Positions 51,609 through 60,259 of a stretch of DNA of 64,000 nucleotides are shown here, piece by piece. A program made the translations under genes and the position numbers. Within the stretch, counting starts at the first letter, position 1. Each line of letters opens with the position of its first letter. The notes beneath the pieces are model-generated. The model saw only the letters and a list, made by a program, of their open reading frames with translations, was not told the DNA's origin and searched no databases. The stretch is from Unio delphinus (taxonomy: Eukaryota > Mollusca > Bivalvia > Unionida > Unionidae), in assembly GCA_029339505.1 (NCBI GenBank), contig JAQISU010000096.1, positions 9,312,001-9,376,000 on the forward strand. The letters run 5' to 3'.

Positions 51609-51786
51609 AAGTCCGTAATCATTCGAACCAGCACACAGGGACACCTGCTTATAGAGGATGCCCGTTTAGAATGAACATACACCCATCACTTGACATACCT
51701 ATTCATACTGCGAATACCGGACTCTTGTTTTATCGAATGCCTACTCACAACCGACAGAATCAAATTTTTATTTGGAATAAATAAAA
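51609..51786 (+). other. Candidate terminal exon
   Basis: After an acceptor TTTTTATTTTCAG ending at 51608, one frame (starting with two bases of a split codon) is open for about 58 codons, includes GTPAYRGCPFRMNIHPSLDI, and stops inside GGAATAAATAAA, which offers a poly(A) signal. The phase matches the donor at 49133. No recognised family, and it may be chance. Confidence 0.3.
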
Positions 51787-52017
51787 ATTACTTTATTCTT
51801 TTAATTTACATTTTCAAATACGCTGGTAACAAATTTTTAATTCTTGCTGTGTTCCCATACAATTACAAGTGATGATATACTTCCTCTTCTGTCCACCAAC
51901 ATGCATCTTATATATTCAAACGTTTGCTTGTTAAAAATCGATTAAATGTTCAATAATTAATTTAAAGATTAAAAACAAGTTAAACATATATTTAACTATA
52001 CTTGATAAAATGCGAGA

Positions 52018-52136
52018 GATGGTTGGTTCCAAACCCGACCGACTCATAGTCATACCAAAGACTAATAAAAATGGTACTAACAGTTGCATCGCTATGCCCT
52101 CAACATTAATAGGTTAGTGTTAAGACTGGTCGGCCT
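52018..52136 (+). mobile_element. Fragment of SINE family B
   Basis: About 120 bases matching the middle of the family B SINE (ATGGTACTAACAGTTGCATC, GGTTAGTGTTAAGACTGGTC). The tRNA head is damaged and the 3' half is missing. It stops exactly where the hAT-like BED fragment begins, so one truncated the other. Confidence 0.7.
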
Positions 52137-52139
52137 TGT

Positions 52140-52400
52140 CTTGTAAAAAGAGACTGCTGTGCAGCTTGTTGAGATTGTAATTCCTTAATCTTACTTTTTC
52201 GTGGTTCACTTTTGGCTGGAAAATCCCTCATGTATGTTTTGTGTGCCCTTTTTTTTAAATGTCTCTCCAGGTTTCCTTTTTTTGCTATTGATATGCCAGG
52301 TTTGCATATCAGACACACACATTTTGAATTCAACATTGTAAAAAAATAATCGTCTTGCCATTCTGAATGAAAATGATAAGTTTTCTCTTCTTACTCTTCG
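52140..52400 (-). pseudogene. hAT-type BED-finger fragment
   Basis: Minus-strand coding relic. CVCLICKPGISIAKKGNLER begins a zinc finger (C-x2-C ... H), followed by HLKKRAHKTYMRDFP and an ELQSQQAAQQSLF block. This is the N-terminal BED-type finger typical of hAT-superfamily transposase-derived proteins. The part upstream (near 52400-52330) is in another frame; the catalytic domain is absent. Only the DNA-binding N-terminus survives. Confidence 0.7.
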
Positions 52401-52412
52401 CAGTAGTAACCA

Positions 52413-52484
52413 TTTACTTTTTTTTGGGGGGGGGGGGCACCAGACAGATGCCCCCCCCCCCCCAATCAAAAAAAAGTAAAAAGT
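52413..52484. repeat. Hairpin with G12/C13 and T8/A8 arms
   Basis: TTTACTTTTTTTT, then twelve G, an 11-base or so loop, thirteen C, a 4-base bulge and AAAAAAAAGTAAA: a near-perfect inverted repeat. It lies at the beginning of the BED-finger fragment. Could be a foldback structure or a homopolymer-prone assembly artefact. Confidence 0.8.
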
Positions 52485-52509
52485 TTTTATGTATGTTTGT
52501 GTGCCCCCA

Positions 52510-53742
52510 AGTATGTTGTTTGTTTGTTTTTTATTTCATTTAAATTCCCATTTAATTTTTCCCCATCGGGGTTATATGTTTGATTTGGGGTATTTAAGTA
52601 TCCCTAGTGTTACTTATGTAGATCCTTACTAGGTGGGAGTTGATCTACCCACACTAGTAGTCTACTTATATTACTTGTTTGACCATGGCCAGAGGTCTCT
52701 TATTTCCTTGTGTTTGCTATTTGTGTTTATTGCTATTTGTATGTTTGCTATATAAGGTAATACCTTGTATTTGTGAAAAGGAAAGCCATTTTGTTCCAAA
52801 GTTTTACCAGTTGTCTTACTTTATGTCTTGCATAAAAAGGAAGACATTTATTATTATAATTAGTTAAAGTTCATTTTAAATTTAATTTAGAATTTTGTAT
52901 AAATTGAAGTATATTTATTTAGATTGTTTAGTGTTCTTCAATTTCTTAGGTCCGTTTTCCTTGAGACAAGACCTGTACGAATTTATTTGCTTGTACAGTT
53001 CCCGTCTCAATTTGTCCGGCCTTTATTTATTTATAGAATTAGGATAAAGAAAAATTCCAAAATCGTTTAAGTTCCCTTAAATGGGAGTCATGGCTATTTC
53101 GGGAGATAGCCATGACAGAAAAAGTATGGATATAGGATCCAGAGAAAAAGAACTTATCAAAAAGATTGTAATAATTTATTAAGTTGTATTTTTAAATGAA
53201 TATGGGTGGTGTTTTCCAAACTCTTCCACAGGCCTGCTCACTTCGCGTAGCGCTTTGTGATTTAGCCCCATGGCGTCCTCATATGTACTTGCCCCTCACA
53301 ATTATGTTATGAATATATTAAGTGTAGAAATTATTTTTTTTTAAATTAAATTAAATAAATTAAATAAAGAAACTAATTTACTTTAGCTTTAAAAATGGCT
53401 CCCTAACCTTCATTATTGAACCACATCTTATAAGAGTATTCGTTATAAAGTCCGTTATTTGTCTAACCAATTGTTTGTTGAAGTTCCCGTCCAGGAAAAG
53501 TAATTGACGTCTGTCGTATTTGTCTACCTTCATTATTTCAATTATAAGTTTGATCCTTTCCTCCTTTGTTTTGTCACATTGTGTAATTGTGTGGTATTTT
53601 GTATACGGGGCATTTCTGCATAGAGGGCAGCTAACGGGTCCTTATCAGTCTTCGTTTAATTGCCACTTCGCCTGTTAGCCAGGCGTTGTGGAGGTACGTG
53701 TACGTGATACTTTGTACCTTAAACGAATTTATGTTAGTAGTT
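52510..53742 (-). mobile_element. LINE 3' fragment, minus strand
   Basis: At 53640-53385 the minus strand encodes a C-terminal LINE tail: PVSCPLCRNAPYTKYHTITQ (CCHC type, final C follows), then KYDRRQLLFLDGNFNKQL. A preceding part (TYLHNAWLTGEVAIKRRL, near 53700) is in another frame. Below it lies about 870 bp compatible with a 3' UTR, ending in an AAAC-rich stretch near 52515. This is not the same subfamily as the LINE at 33154-37806, though organised alike. The 35-bp minisatellite starts about 50 bp beyond its upper end. Confidence 0.65.
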
Positions 53743-53790
53743 AATGGGGATACTCTAGCGACAATGGGAAAATCCTATGTAAAACAGCTT

Positions 53791-54035
53791 GGGAACATCT
53801 AGCGACAAGGGGAATTTAACATGGTGGGACTATCTAGCGACAAGGGAAATTGAACATGGTGGGACTATCTAGCGACAAGGGGAATTTAACATGGTGGGAC
53901 TATCTAGCGACAAGGGAAATTGAACATGGTGGGACTATCTAGCGTCAAGGGAAATTGAACATGGTGGGACTATCTAGTGTCAAGGGGAATTGAACAGAGT
54001 GGGACTATATAGCGTCAAGGGAAATATAACATGGG
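53791..54035. repeat. 35-bp minisatellite at the edge of the virus-like element
   Basis: About seven head-to-tail copies of a 35-bp unit containing CTATCTAGCGACAAGGG and ACATGGTGGGA (starts at 53830, 53865, ...), the outer copies more diverged. It lies between a LINE fragment and the first gene of the virus-like element and may be inside that element's terminal region; the exact left end is not resolved. Confidence 0.9.
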
Positions 54036-54097
54036 AAATAAAACAAGGAAAAAAAGGGGTGGCAATGAAAGCTACTATCTTTTCGAGACTTATGAGT

Positions 54098-54113
54098 GGC
54101 CCTGAAAAGGACC
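54098..54113 (-). terminator. Histone-type mRNA 3' stem-loop (gene A)
   Basis: Read on the minus strand: GGTCCT-TTTC-AGGGCC, a 6-bp stem (one G-U pair) and 4-base loop. It fits the histone consensus GGYYYT-HHTH-ARRRCC, is preceded by ACACCTAAC and followed by ACTCAT, and begins 28 bases after the stop codon of the small basic gene. A purine-rich TCGAAAAGATAG follows about 12 bases later, where the histone downstream element would be. Confidence 0.8.
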
Positions 54114-54140
54114 GTTAGGTGTAATGTTAACGTTGTCTTG

Positions 54141-54374
54141 TTAACACAGAGGACATCTTACAGATCTTCTTCTCTTCCTTAAACTTCTCCTTACTGTGGG
54201 TCCATAGAAGAGAACTCTCTTCAAGCAACCTTGTCTTTCCACATAGACTCTTCTCTTCCAATAGGCTGTCTCCGTCCTATCAATGACACTCCATGATGAT
54301 CTGACATACATGGGTATGTCAGTCCTAAACAGCATACTTGACACAAGGGTTGACGATTCAACATTAGTCCACAT
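54141..54374 (-). CDS. Small basic protein, gene A of virus-like element
   Basis: 77 residues, ATG at 54374. The C-terminal third is strongly basic (RRSLRKRRRSVR), followed by CPLC at the very end; the N-terminal part is mixed with no signal peptide or membrane segment. I do not recognise the family. It is divergently arranged with the coiled-coil gene at 54593, sharing a 218-bp intergenic region. A TATA-like CTATAAATA lies on its strand at about 54417-54425, about 45 bases upstream of the ATG. Its transcript would end in a histone-type stem-loop (54098-54113) rather than an AATAAA. A nucleic-acid-binding role is inferred from the basic tail only. Confidence 0.7.
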   Translation of the reverse strand: MWTNVESSTLVSSMLFRTDIPMYVRSSWSVIDRTETAYWKRRVYVERQGCLKRVLFYGPTVRRSLRKRRRSVRCPLC

Positions 54375-54416
54375 CTTCTGATGAGAACAGGTGAATTGAA
54401 TGCCGTGTACTGCGGT

Positions 54417-54543
54417 TATTTATAGGGGAAGAGCGGATTGAAACGGATTGAGTGTATCCACCAATCCAAACGTGCGTTACAAAAGTCAGACACAGCCATC
54501 CAATCGGAAGAGAGCAGTCTGTGACGTCACCTTTTCTATATAG
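54417..54543. promoter_or_regulatory. Divergent promoter region of genes A and B
   Basis: TATA-like sequences point both ways: CTATAAATAAC on the minus strand (about 54415-54425) for gene A and TTCTATATAGAGG on the plus strand (about 54533-54545) for gene B, the latter about 55 bases before the ATG at 54593. Confidence 0.6.
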
Positions 54544-54592
54544 AGGTACTAGCGCCTGTGCGCAGTCCATCGATTCAAGAGAGTTGTCAATC

Positions 54593-55231
54593 ATGGCGGA
54601 CAGTAAGAAGACAATGAATTGGAGTGAGACAGGAGTAGAGACAGCAAGTCATGGACCAACAGTGACTACTAAAGTCATGACAAATCTACATCCAGAAGAA
54701 GTGGATTTTAACTGGGATATTGTGGATTTTTTAACATCGCAAGAATTTATTCCGGAACCTTCGTTGCCTTCTGTATCTTCTTATGGACACGTCGATGATT
54801 TTAAGCAGAGACAAAAAGAAGCATTGGAGCGATTTTTACAACAACAGAAAGTAGAAGAACAAGCTTTTCTTATGCAACAGCAGGAAGAAGAAGAAGCAAG
54901 AAGAAAACACCAGGAAGAAACAGTAGCAGCAACGGAGAAGAATGAAGACCAAGGACAGAAAGAAAATAGTGAAAATCAAACGGTTACGACGGTACTTTTA
55001 GATATTTTAGCTGAGTTAAAGAGTCTGAAACAAATGTATCAGACTTCTTTATCACGACCGAAGAGAAAAAGACCTTCTCGAGCGAAACAACCCGATCTCT
55101 CTGTGACTACGTCTACCTTACCACCGTTAGTGATTTCTACCAAATCATTGACAGGAACCACCAGTCCCGAAGTAGGCCTTGGCCGTGGCAAAGGCTTAAG
55201 ACAGCTCAAGAGGATTTCATCCCGTTTCTGA
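54593..55231 (+). CDS. Coiled-coil protein, gene B of virus-like element
   Basis: 212 residues from the first ATG (MADSKKTMNW) 55 bases downstream of a TATA-like box; the upstream in-frame extension to 54452 starts with GTG and is ignored. Residues about 70-120 are rich in Glu, Gln and Lys with heptad spacing (FKQRQKEALERFLQQQKVEE) and should form a coiled coil. A short Leu-rich helix (LLDILAELKSL) follows. The C-terminal part is basic with a nuclear-localisation-like PKRKRPSRAK and an RF end. No recognised family. The mRNA would end in a near-perfect histone-type stem-loop at 55265-55280. A scaffold or DNA-associated role is possible but only inferred. Confidence 0.75.
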   Translation: MADSKKTMNWSETGVETASHGPTVTTKVMTNLHPEEVDFNWDIVDFLTSQEFIPEPSLPSVSSYGHVDDFKQRQKEALERFLQQQKVEEQAFLMQQQEEEEARRKHQEETVAATEKNEDQGQKENSENQTVTTVLLDILAELKSLKQMYQTSLSRPKRKRPSRAKQPDLSVTTSTLPPLVISTKSLTGTTSPEVGLGRGKGLRQLKRISSRF

Positions 55232-55264
55232 GTTTGTTTTGTTTTAAATACACAAAACACCAAC

Positions 55265-55280
55265 GGTCCTTTTCAGGACC
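55265..55280 (+). terminator. Histone-type mRNA 3' stem-loop (gene B)
   Basis: GGTCCT-TTTC-AGGACC, a perfect 6-bp stem and 4-base loop that fits the histone consensus GGYYYT-HHTH-ARRRCC at every position. It is flanked by ACACCAAC on the left and ACTCC on the right, like the CCAAA and ACCCA flanks of histone genes. It begins 34 bases after the stop codon. TTTCGAAAAGAAATA follows about 10 bases later and resembles the purine-rich histone downstream element. The same TCGAAAAGA follows the gene A stem-loop. Confidence 0.85.
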
Positions 55281-55453
55281 ACTCCAATTATTTCGAAAAG
55301 AAATACTATGTCAATTGCCTATTTCAATGAAAACTCAAAAGTCCTTTATGTTTTTAAAAACCCATGATATACGTGTGAGTGAATGAATGTGTGAGTGTAG
55401 GTAATTATACTATCAAATCAAAACCAAGAGACACTTACGTTTTTTCTCTTTAG

Positions 55454-55459
55454 TTTATT
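55454..55459 (-). terminator. Poly(A) signal of the zinc-knuckle gene
   Basis: AATAAA on the minus strand about 83 bases after the stop of the zinc-knuckle gene. Unlike its two left neighbours this gene has no histone-type stem-loop. Confidence 0.6.
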
Positions 55460-55541
55460 CTAGTACAAACGACACAATTCAATATCACAACATAACATAA
55501 CACAAGACCACTTTAAAAAAGTTCATAGGTTTTCTTCTGTT

Positions 55542-56015
55542 TCACTCTTTCTGTTTTTTCATTTTCTTTACTGTCACAGCTTTTTTTTCTTCCTCTTCAC
55601 TTTCGTTTCGTCTTCTTTTCTTGTTTTTGTGAACGTGACGGAGTTCTTCCTTGGAGGAGGGTACCTCTTTCTCCTCCTGTTCAGAATTTCTTTCCTCCTC
55701 CTCCTCCTCCTCTTCCTCCACCTCCTCCTCCTCCTCCTGCTCCTGTTGTTTCTTAGGGCAGTTTGGAGACCAATGTCCTTTCTCTTTACAATAATAACAG
55801 GTATCTTGACTTTTGTCTCTATTGTAGCCTTTTTTATTTTTGTTACGATCTGAACATTCTGTAGCCCAATGTCCTTTCTTCTTACAGATATAGCAAGTAT
55901 CTTGACTTTTATCTCGATAGGAGGGAGAGTAGGCTGTCGGCTGGTCTGACGAAAACTTTCGTATGACCCCACGTAAAGCTCTAATGAGAAGTTCCACTTG
56001 TGTAGGTTCTTCCAT
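55542..56015 (-). CDS. Two-zinc-knuckle protein, gene C of virus-like element
   Basis: 157 residues from the ATG at 56015; an in-frame extension to 56027 begins with TTG. The choice of start is supported by the fossil copy at 18398, whose ATG aligns with it. Two retrovirus-type CCHC knuckles lie at about 41-54 (CYICKKKGHWATEC) and 73-86 (CYYCKEKGHWSPNC), both C-x2-C-x4-H-x4-C, separated by a repeated DKSQDTCY block: one knuckle is a duplicate of the other. A run of Glu (about 93-116) and a Lys/Arg-rich C-terminus follow. Zinc knuckles bind single-stranded nucleic acid, so a role in replication or genome/RNA handling is plausible. It is divergent with the polymerase. Confidence 0.85.
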   Translation of the reverse strand: MEEPTQVELLIRALRGVIRKFSSDQPTAYSPSYRDKSQDTCYICKKKGHWATECSDRNKNKKGYNRDKSQDTCYYCKEKGHWSPNCPKKQQEQEEEEEVEEEEEEEEERNSEQEEKEVPSSKEELRHVHKNKKRRRNESEEEEKKAVTVKKMKKQKE

Positions 56016-56068
56016 CGTTCTGGTCAATGTGAGAGTGAAAGGAATACTGAACCGTTAGACACTAACCC

Positions 56069-56106
56069 TTTATATATATGCACGGATCGAACATGAATAT
56101 ATAGGG
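56069..56106. promoter_or_regulatory. Divergent promoter of zinc-knuckle gene and polymerase
   Basis: TTTATATATATG (about 56069-56080) and GAATATATAGGGG (about 56094-56106) are TATA-like and partly symmetrical, so can serve both strands. An acceptor-like CATTTGACTTTTTGCAG ends 5 bases before the polymerase ATG; whether it is used is unknown. Confidence 0.5.
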
Positions 56107-56150
56107 GTTATGGTCTTTAAAAGGTAGTCATTTGACTTTTTGCAGACAAG

Positions 56151-59100
56151 ATGAAAAGGTCACATCATGCTGTGGAGAAAGGAAAAGACAGTAAGAGACA
56201 GAAACGTAATGTATCGCCTAGTACAGTAGCTGAAGTCTTGGCTCAAATTCATGCCAGTGATTTTGAAGATGACATGAGTGAGCCCGAATTTACACCTAAG
56301 CAATCGACGTCCAAGCAAAGTACACTACCCTTAGTTAACCCTGAAAATTACTATCACATTCGAGAGACAGAAAAGCGTTCCTCTCGAAAATTTAGAACAA
56401 CGGCTTACACGTATGCCGTAAAGTTTAAAGATTTCAAGTCCAATGTACCTTTGGAGAATACAGAAGGGTTCATTACTGAGGTGTGGGATTCTGTGTTAAC
56501 TGCACTGAAACAGCAATGTCAAGCCAAAGAAGACGATCGCTTGAGACTTTCTATTCATCACGATAATTTAAAGTCTCCCGTTTGGATCGAATTTACTAGT
56601 CCATCAGAACTGACACCTTCTAAAGTCATTGACAAAATTCAACATGTGCAACAATCCAATGACAAGTTTCACATTGACGATGGAAAAGCCACACTGTTCA
56701 TAACCCACGTGTCTCTTCCCCAGGGGACAGGACGCAAAAAAGTATTATTGGTCGACAGCCTTCGCAGCACCAAACTAAGTCTCGTCCGAATTAACAATCC
56801 TCAAGACCAGATGTGTTTAGCCCGTGCTGTCGTCGTGGGACGAACGTATGCCAACAAGAACGACACGGTAGAATGGAAAAGAGCCTGGAAAACTATTCAA
56901 CGATCGGACCGAGCCAAACAACGAAGTGAAGCAGAACTCCTGTTACAGCAAGCGGGGATATCCAAAGACACTCCTTGTGGCATTCCAGAAATGCAACAAT
57001 TACAAGACGTCTTGGCTCCACGTTACACCTTGAAAGTACACCCTCAAGAAGTGCGTGGACCTCTTTTGTTTCGAGGCCACGATTTCAAAGACGGAAAATA
57101 CATTCACGTCTATCATCACGATGGTCATTTTGATACCATTACCAGTATCACTGGATTCCTGGGATACGGTTACTACTGTGAAAAATGTGACTATGGTTAT
57201 AACAATCGAGAACAACACAAACATTGTGGATCAAAATGTGAGGGATGTTTAGCCTCACAACCTTGTCTGGACCAAGGAAAAGAAAGAGTGCATTGCCCTG
57301 TGTGTCAGCGCACTTTTGTCAGTCCTACCTGTTACCAACAACATTTGAAGATGCAAGGTTCACAGCAGAAAAACACTTGTCAACTTCTGAGATTGTGTCC
57401 TACTTGTGGACAAGACATACGTACCAATAGTGCCAAGTTTCACGTTTGTCGAGGGAAGAAACGATGTCACATTTGTCACCAAATCGTGGACTTGGAACAC
57501 GAATGCTTCATTCAAAAATACCAACCCCATTCAGAAGATACCCAGAAGAAAGGGAATTTTATCTTTTTTGATTTCGAATGCATGCAAGAAACCGGTATTC
57601 ACATTCCCAATTTCTGCGTAGCTCACCGTGCGTGCGAACAGTGCATCCAAGAACCTATCTTTAGTTATTGCCCTCACTGCAACAAGATTCCTGGAGGACG
57701 TGAAAAAATCTTTCGAGGGTCAAACACGTTAGCCAAGTTTGCCCGATGGATCTTAAACCCCATTGACGAAACGTGGAGTACAGAAGATATCGAACGTTAC
57801 GGTAATTGTCATTGCCATGCTACGGTCATGGCTCACAATTTTTCGGGATACGATGGGCAATTTCTGCTCAGATACTATGCGGAACAATGTACCGAACGAC
57901 CTCAAGTGACTTTGAACGGAGCTAAAATCATTTCTATGCAAGTAGGACAAGTACAGTTTAAAGATTCGATGTGTTACTTGGCCATGCCATTGAGTCGCAT
58001 GCCTAAAACGTTTGGTATGCCAGAAATGGCTAAAGGTTATTTTCCACACTTTTTCAATACCGAAGCCAATCAATATGCCGTTCTACCCCATTTGCCGGAG
58101 GCTCACTATTACGACCCTGACAACATGCGTACCGAACAACGAGAAGCTTTCTTCGCTTGGTACCAGACTCATGCCTCGGACCTTTTTGACTTTCAAGAAG
58201 AAATGTTAAAGTACTGTCGATCTGACGTGGACATTTTACGACGTTGCTGTGGAAAATTTCGAGAATTGTTCATGGAGTACGGAGGGATCGATCCTTTGAA
58301 AGAAGCTTGTACCATTGCCAAAGCGTGTTCTTTAGTGTACCGAAAACGCTTTATGCCTGAAAATACTCTAGCGGTCATCAGTCCTCAAACGACGAACTTT
58401 GTTAAACGTCAATACTCAGTCAAAGCCCTGCGCTGGCTCCATTACTTGTGCGACAAGGAAGACAAATGGATCCAATACGCTCGCAACGGAGGAGGCGAAA
58501 AGATTATTGGAACGTATTCAGTGGATGGTTGGGACTTAGAAAACCCTCAGATCGTGTACGAGTTTAACGGATGCTTATTTCACGGATGTCCTATGTGCTA
58601 CCCTCAGCGTGACATCAAAAATCAGTTTTTACAACGAACTATGGAAGATTTGTACCAGACCACGTGTCAGCGACGTTTGAAGTTAGAACAGCAAGGATAC
58701 CAGGTAGTGGAAATGTGGGAACACGAGTACGATCAGCGTTTGAAAACTGATCCCGAGTTTAAACGCATCGTAGAAAGTTACAAGTGGGTGGACCCCCTAA
58801 ACCCACGGGATAGTTTGTACGGAGGACGAACGAATGCTACCTGTTTACTGTACCAAGCGGACGAGGAGAAGGGAGAAGAAGAAATCAAATACTTGGACGT
58901 GTGTTCGTTGTATCCGTACGTGTGCAAATATTGTCACTTTCCCGTAGGGCATCCAGAATTGATGACAGAACACATTGATTTGGACCACATTCGTCAGTAC
59001 GAAGGATTGATCAAGTGTAAAGTCTTACCACCCACAGACTTGTACCATCCCGTTTTACCTCACCATTGCCAAGGAAAACTGATGTTTCCTTTGTGTCGCA

Positions 59101-60224
59101 CATGTGCTGAAACGTGCAACCAAGACCAACCTTGTCATCACACTCAGGAAGAACGTACCTTGACAGGAACGTGGGTGAGTGTGGAATTGTTTAAAGCTCT
59201 GGACATGGGATACCAACTGTTAGAAGTGTACGAAATTTACCACTTTCCCAAAACACAACAATACTGCAAGGGCGACGAGAGACAGAAAGGTATTTTTGCA
59301 GACTACGTGAATTCCTTTTTAAAACTAAAACAAGAAGCTAGTGGCTATCCTTCCTGGTGTCACACTCCCGAAGACCAAAAGATATTCAAAGAAAAATATC
59401 GGGAGCAGGAAGGTATCACTTTAGACCACATCGAGAAAAATGAAGGAAGGCGATCGTTTGCCAAAGTGATGCTCAATTGTTTGTGGGGTAAAATGGCACA
59501 ACGTCCATCTTTACCCAAGACGGAGTATTTGTCCGAGCCGTCTCGCTACTTCCAGATGATTCACGACCCAACCAAAGTCATCAAACACGTGGACGTCATT
59601 CGTGAGGACTTGATCTTAGTCAATTACGAAGAAGAACTAGACTTTGTAGAAGCCGACAAATTTGGAAATGTCATCATTGCGGCTTACGTGACAGCCCACG
59701 CTCGCTTAAAATTGTACGAAGTGTTAGAACTGTTAGGAGATCGCGTGTTGTATTTTGACACAGACAGTTGCATCTACATTCACCGACCGAACGATTGTAA
59801 CCCTGTTATCGAAGGAGACCGTTTAGGAGCCTGGACCGATGAACATCCCGACGACAAGATTCTAAGTTTTGCAAGTGGCGGTCCTAAAAATTACGGCTAC
59901 GAATACCGAGACCCCCAAGGAAAAATGCACACCAAATGTAAAGTGAAAGGATTGACTCTTAATTATCGCACCAGTCAAGTGGTGAACTTTGACGTGCTTC
60001 AAGAAGCCTTACAGTCGGGACAGGATGAAACGTTTCAAGTGACTACCCACGAACCGCACAAGATTGTCCGTTTACCCACACACCAAATCGTTAGCCGACC
60101 TTTGGAAAAAGTCTACCAAATCGTGTACCAAAAGAGAGTACGACTTCCCAATCACTTCACTCTACCGTACGGTCACATCGAAATCGGGCAGCATATAAAA
60201 AGGGACATCGTCCACGATCAATAG
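56151..60224 (+). CDS. Protein-primed family B DNA polymerase
   Basis: 1357 residues, complete. The N-terminal about 340 residues are not recognised (basic start, likely nuclear). A Cys/His-rich zinc-finger region follows from C343 (YYCEKCDYGY) to about 460. The 3'-5' exonuclease has D474 and E476 (FFDFEC), N563 and D568 (AHNFSGYDGQF) and D692 (YCRSDVDIL). The polymerase has motif A around D916 (LDVCSLYP), motif B K1105-G1113 (KVMLNCLWG; Cys where Ser is common), motif C D1203 and D1205 (YFDTDS) and KVKG near 1266. The spacing between motifs A and B leaves room for the TPR insertions of protein-primed enzymes. All catalytic residues are present. It would replicate a linear genome from a terminal protein. 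It is divergent with the zinc-knuckle gene and followed 36 bases later by the BIR gene. A relic of a sister copy is at 17262-18290. Confidence 0.95.
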   Translation: MKRSHHAVEKGKDSKRQKRNVSPSTVAEVLAQIHASDFEDDMSEPEFTPKQSTSKQSTLPLVNPENYYHIRETEKRSSRKFRTTAYTYAVKFKDFKSNVPLENTEGFITEVWDSVLTALKQQCQAKEDDRLRLSIHHDNLKSPVWIEFTSPSELTPSKVIDKIQHVQQSNDKFHIDDGKATLFITHVSLPQGTGRKKVLLVDSLRSTKLSLVRINNPQDQMCLARAVVVGRTYANKNDTVEWKRAWKTIQRSDRAKQRSEAELLLQQAGISKDTPCGIPEMQQLQDVLAPRYTLKVHPQEVRGPLLFRGHDFKDGKYIHVYHHDGHFDTITSITGFLGYGYYCEKCDYGYNNREQHKHCGSKCEGCLASQPCLDQGKERVHCPVCQRTFVSPTCYQQHLKMQGSQQKNTCQLLRLCPTCGQDIRTNSAKFHVCRGKKRCHICHQIVDLEHECFIQKYQPHSEDTQKKGNFIFFDFECMQETGIHIPNFCVAHRACEQCIQEPIFSYCPHCNKIPGGREKIFRGSNTLAKFARWILNPIDETWSTEDIERYGNCHCHATVMAHNFSGYDGQFLLRYYAEQCTERPQVTLNGAKIISMQVGQVQFKDSMCYLAMPLSRMPKTFGMPEMAKGYFPHFFNTEANQYAVLPHLPEAHYYDPDNMRTEQREAFFAWYQTHASDLFDFQEEMLKYCRSDVDILRRCCGKFRELFMEYGGIDPLKEACTIAKACSLVYRKRFMPENTLAVISPQTTNFVKRQYSVKALRWLHYLCDKEDKWIQYARNGGGEKIIGTYSVDGWDLENPQIVYEFNGCLFHGCPMCYPQRDIKNQFLQRTMEDLYQTTCQRRLKLEQQGYQVVEMWEHEYDQRLKTDPEFKRIVESYKWVDPLNPRDSLYGGRTNATCLLYQADEEKGEEEIKYLDVCSLYPYVCKYCHFPVGHPELMTEHIDLDHIRQYEGLIKCKVLPPTDLYHPVLPHHCQGKLMFPLCRTCAETCNQDQPCHHTQEERTLTGTWVSVELFKALDMGYQLLEVYEIYHFPKTQQYCKGDERQKGIFADYVNSFLKLKQEASGYPSWCHTPEDQKIFKEKYREQEGITLDHIEKNEGRRSFAKVMLNCLWGKMAQRPSLPKTEYLSEPSRYFQMIHDPTKVIKHVDVIREDLILVNYEEELDFVEADKFGNVIIAAYVTAHARLKLYEVLELLGDRVLYFDTDSCIYIHRPNDCNPVIEGDRLGAWTDEHPDDKILSFASGGPKNYGYEYRDPQGKMHTKCKVKGLTLNYRTSQVVNFDVLQEALQSGQDETFQVTTHEPHKIVRLPTHQIVSRPLEKVYQIVYQKRVRLPNHFTLPYGHIEIGQHIKRDIVHDQ
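60194..60200 (+). promoter_or_regulatory. TATA box of the BIR gene
   Basis: TATAAAA followed by AGGG, inside the last codons of the polymerase gene and 66 bases before the BIR gene ATG. Confidence 0.6.
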
Positions 60225-60259
60225 TTTATTTATCACTACAACGACCCAGCGAAAAGAAG

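Noticed and set aside
53641..53660. GGTCCTTATCAG as another histone-type stem-loop
   Set aside because: No complementary right arm (followed by TCTTCG); it is within the LINE C-terminal coding region.
55574..55972. 132-codon alternative frame of the zinc-knuckle gene, conserved-looking in the fossil at 18463-18732
   Set aside because: Similarity in this frame follows from nucleotide similarity and repetitive composition; the CCHC frame has the functional motifs and aligned start.
57753..58073. 106-codon minus-strand open frame inside the polymerase
   Set aside because: Antisense shadow of the polymerase exonuclease region; no start context.
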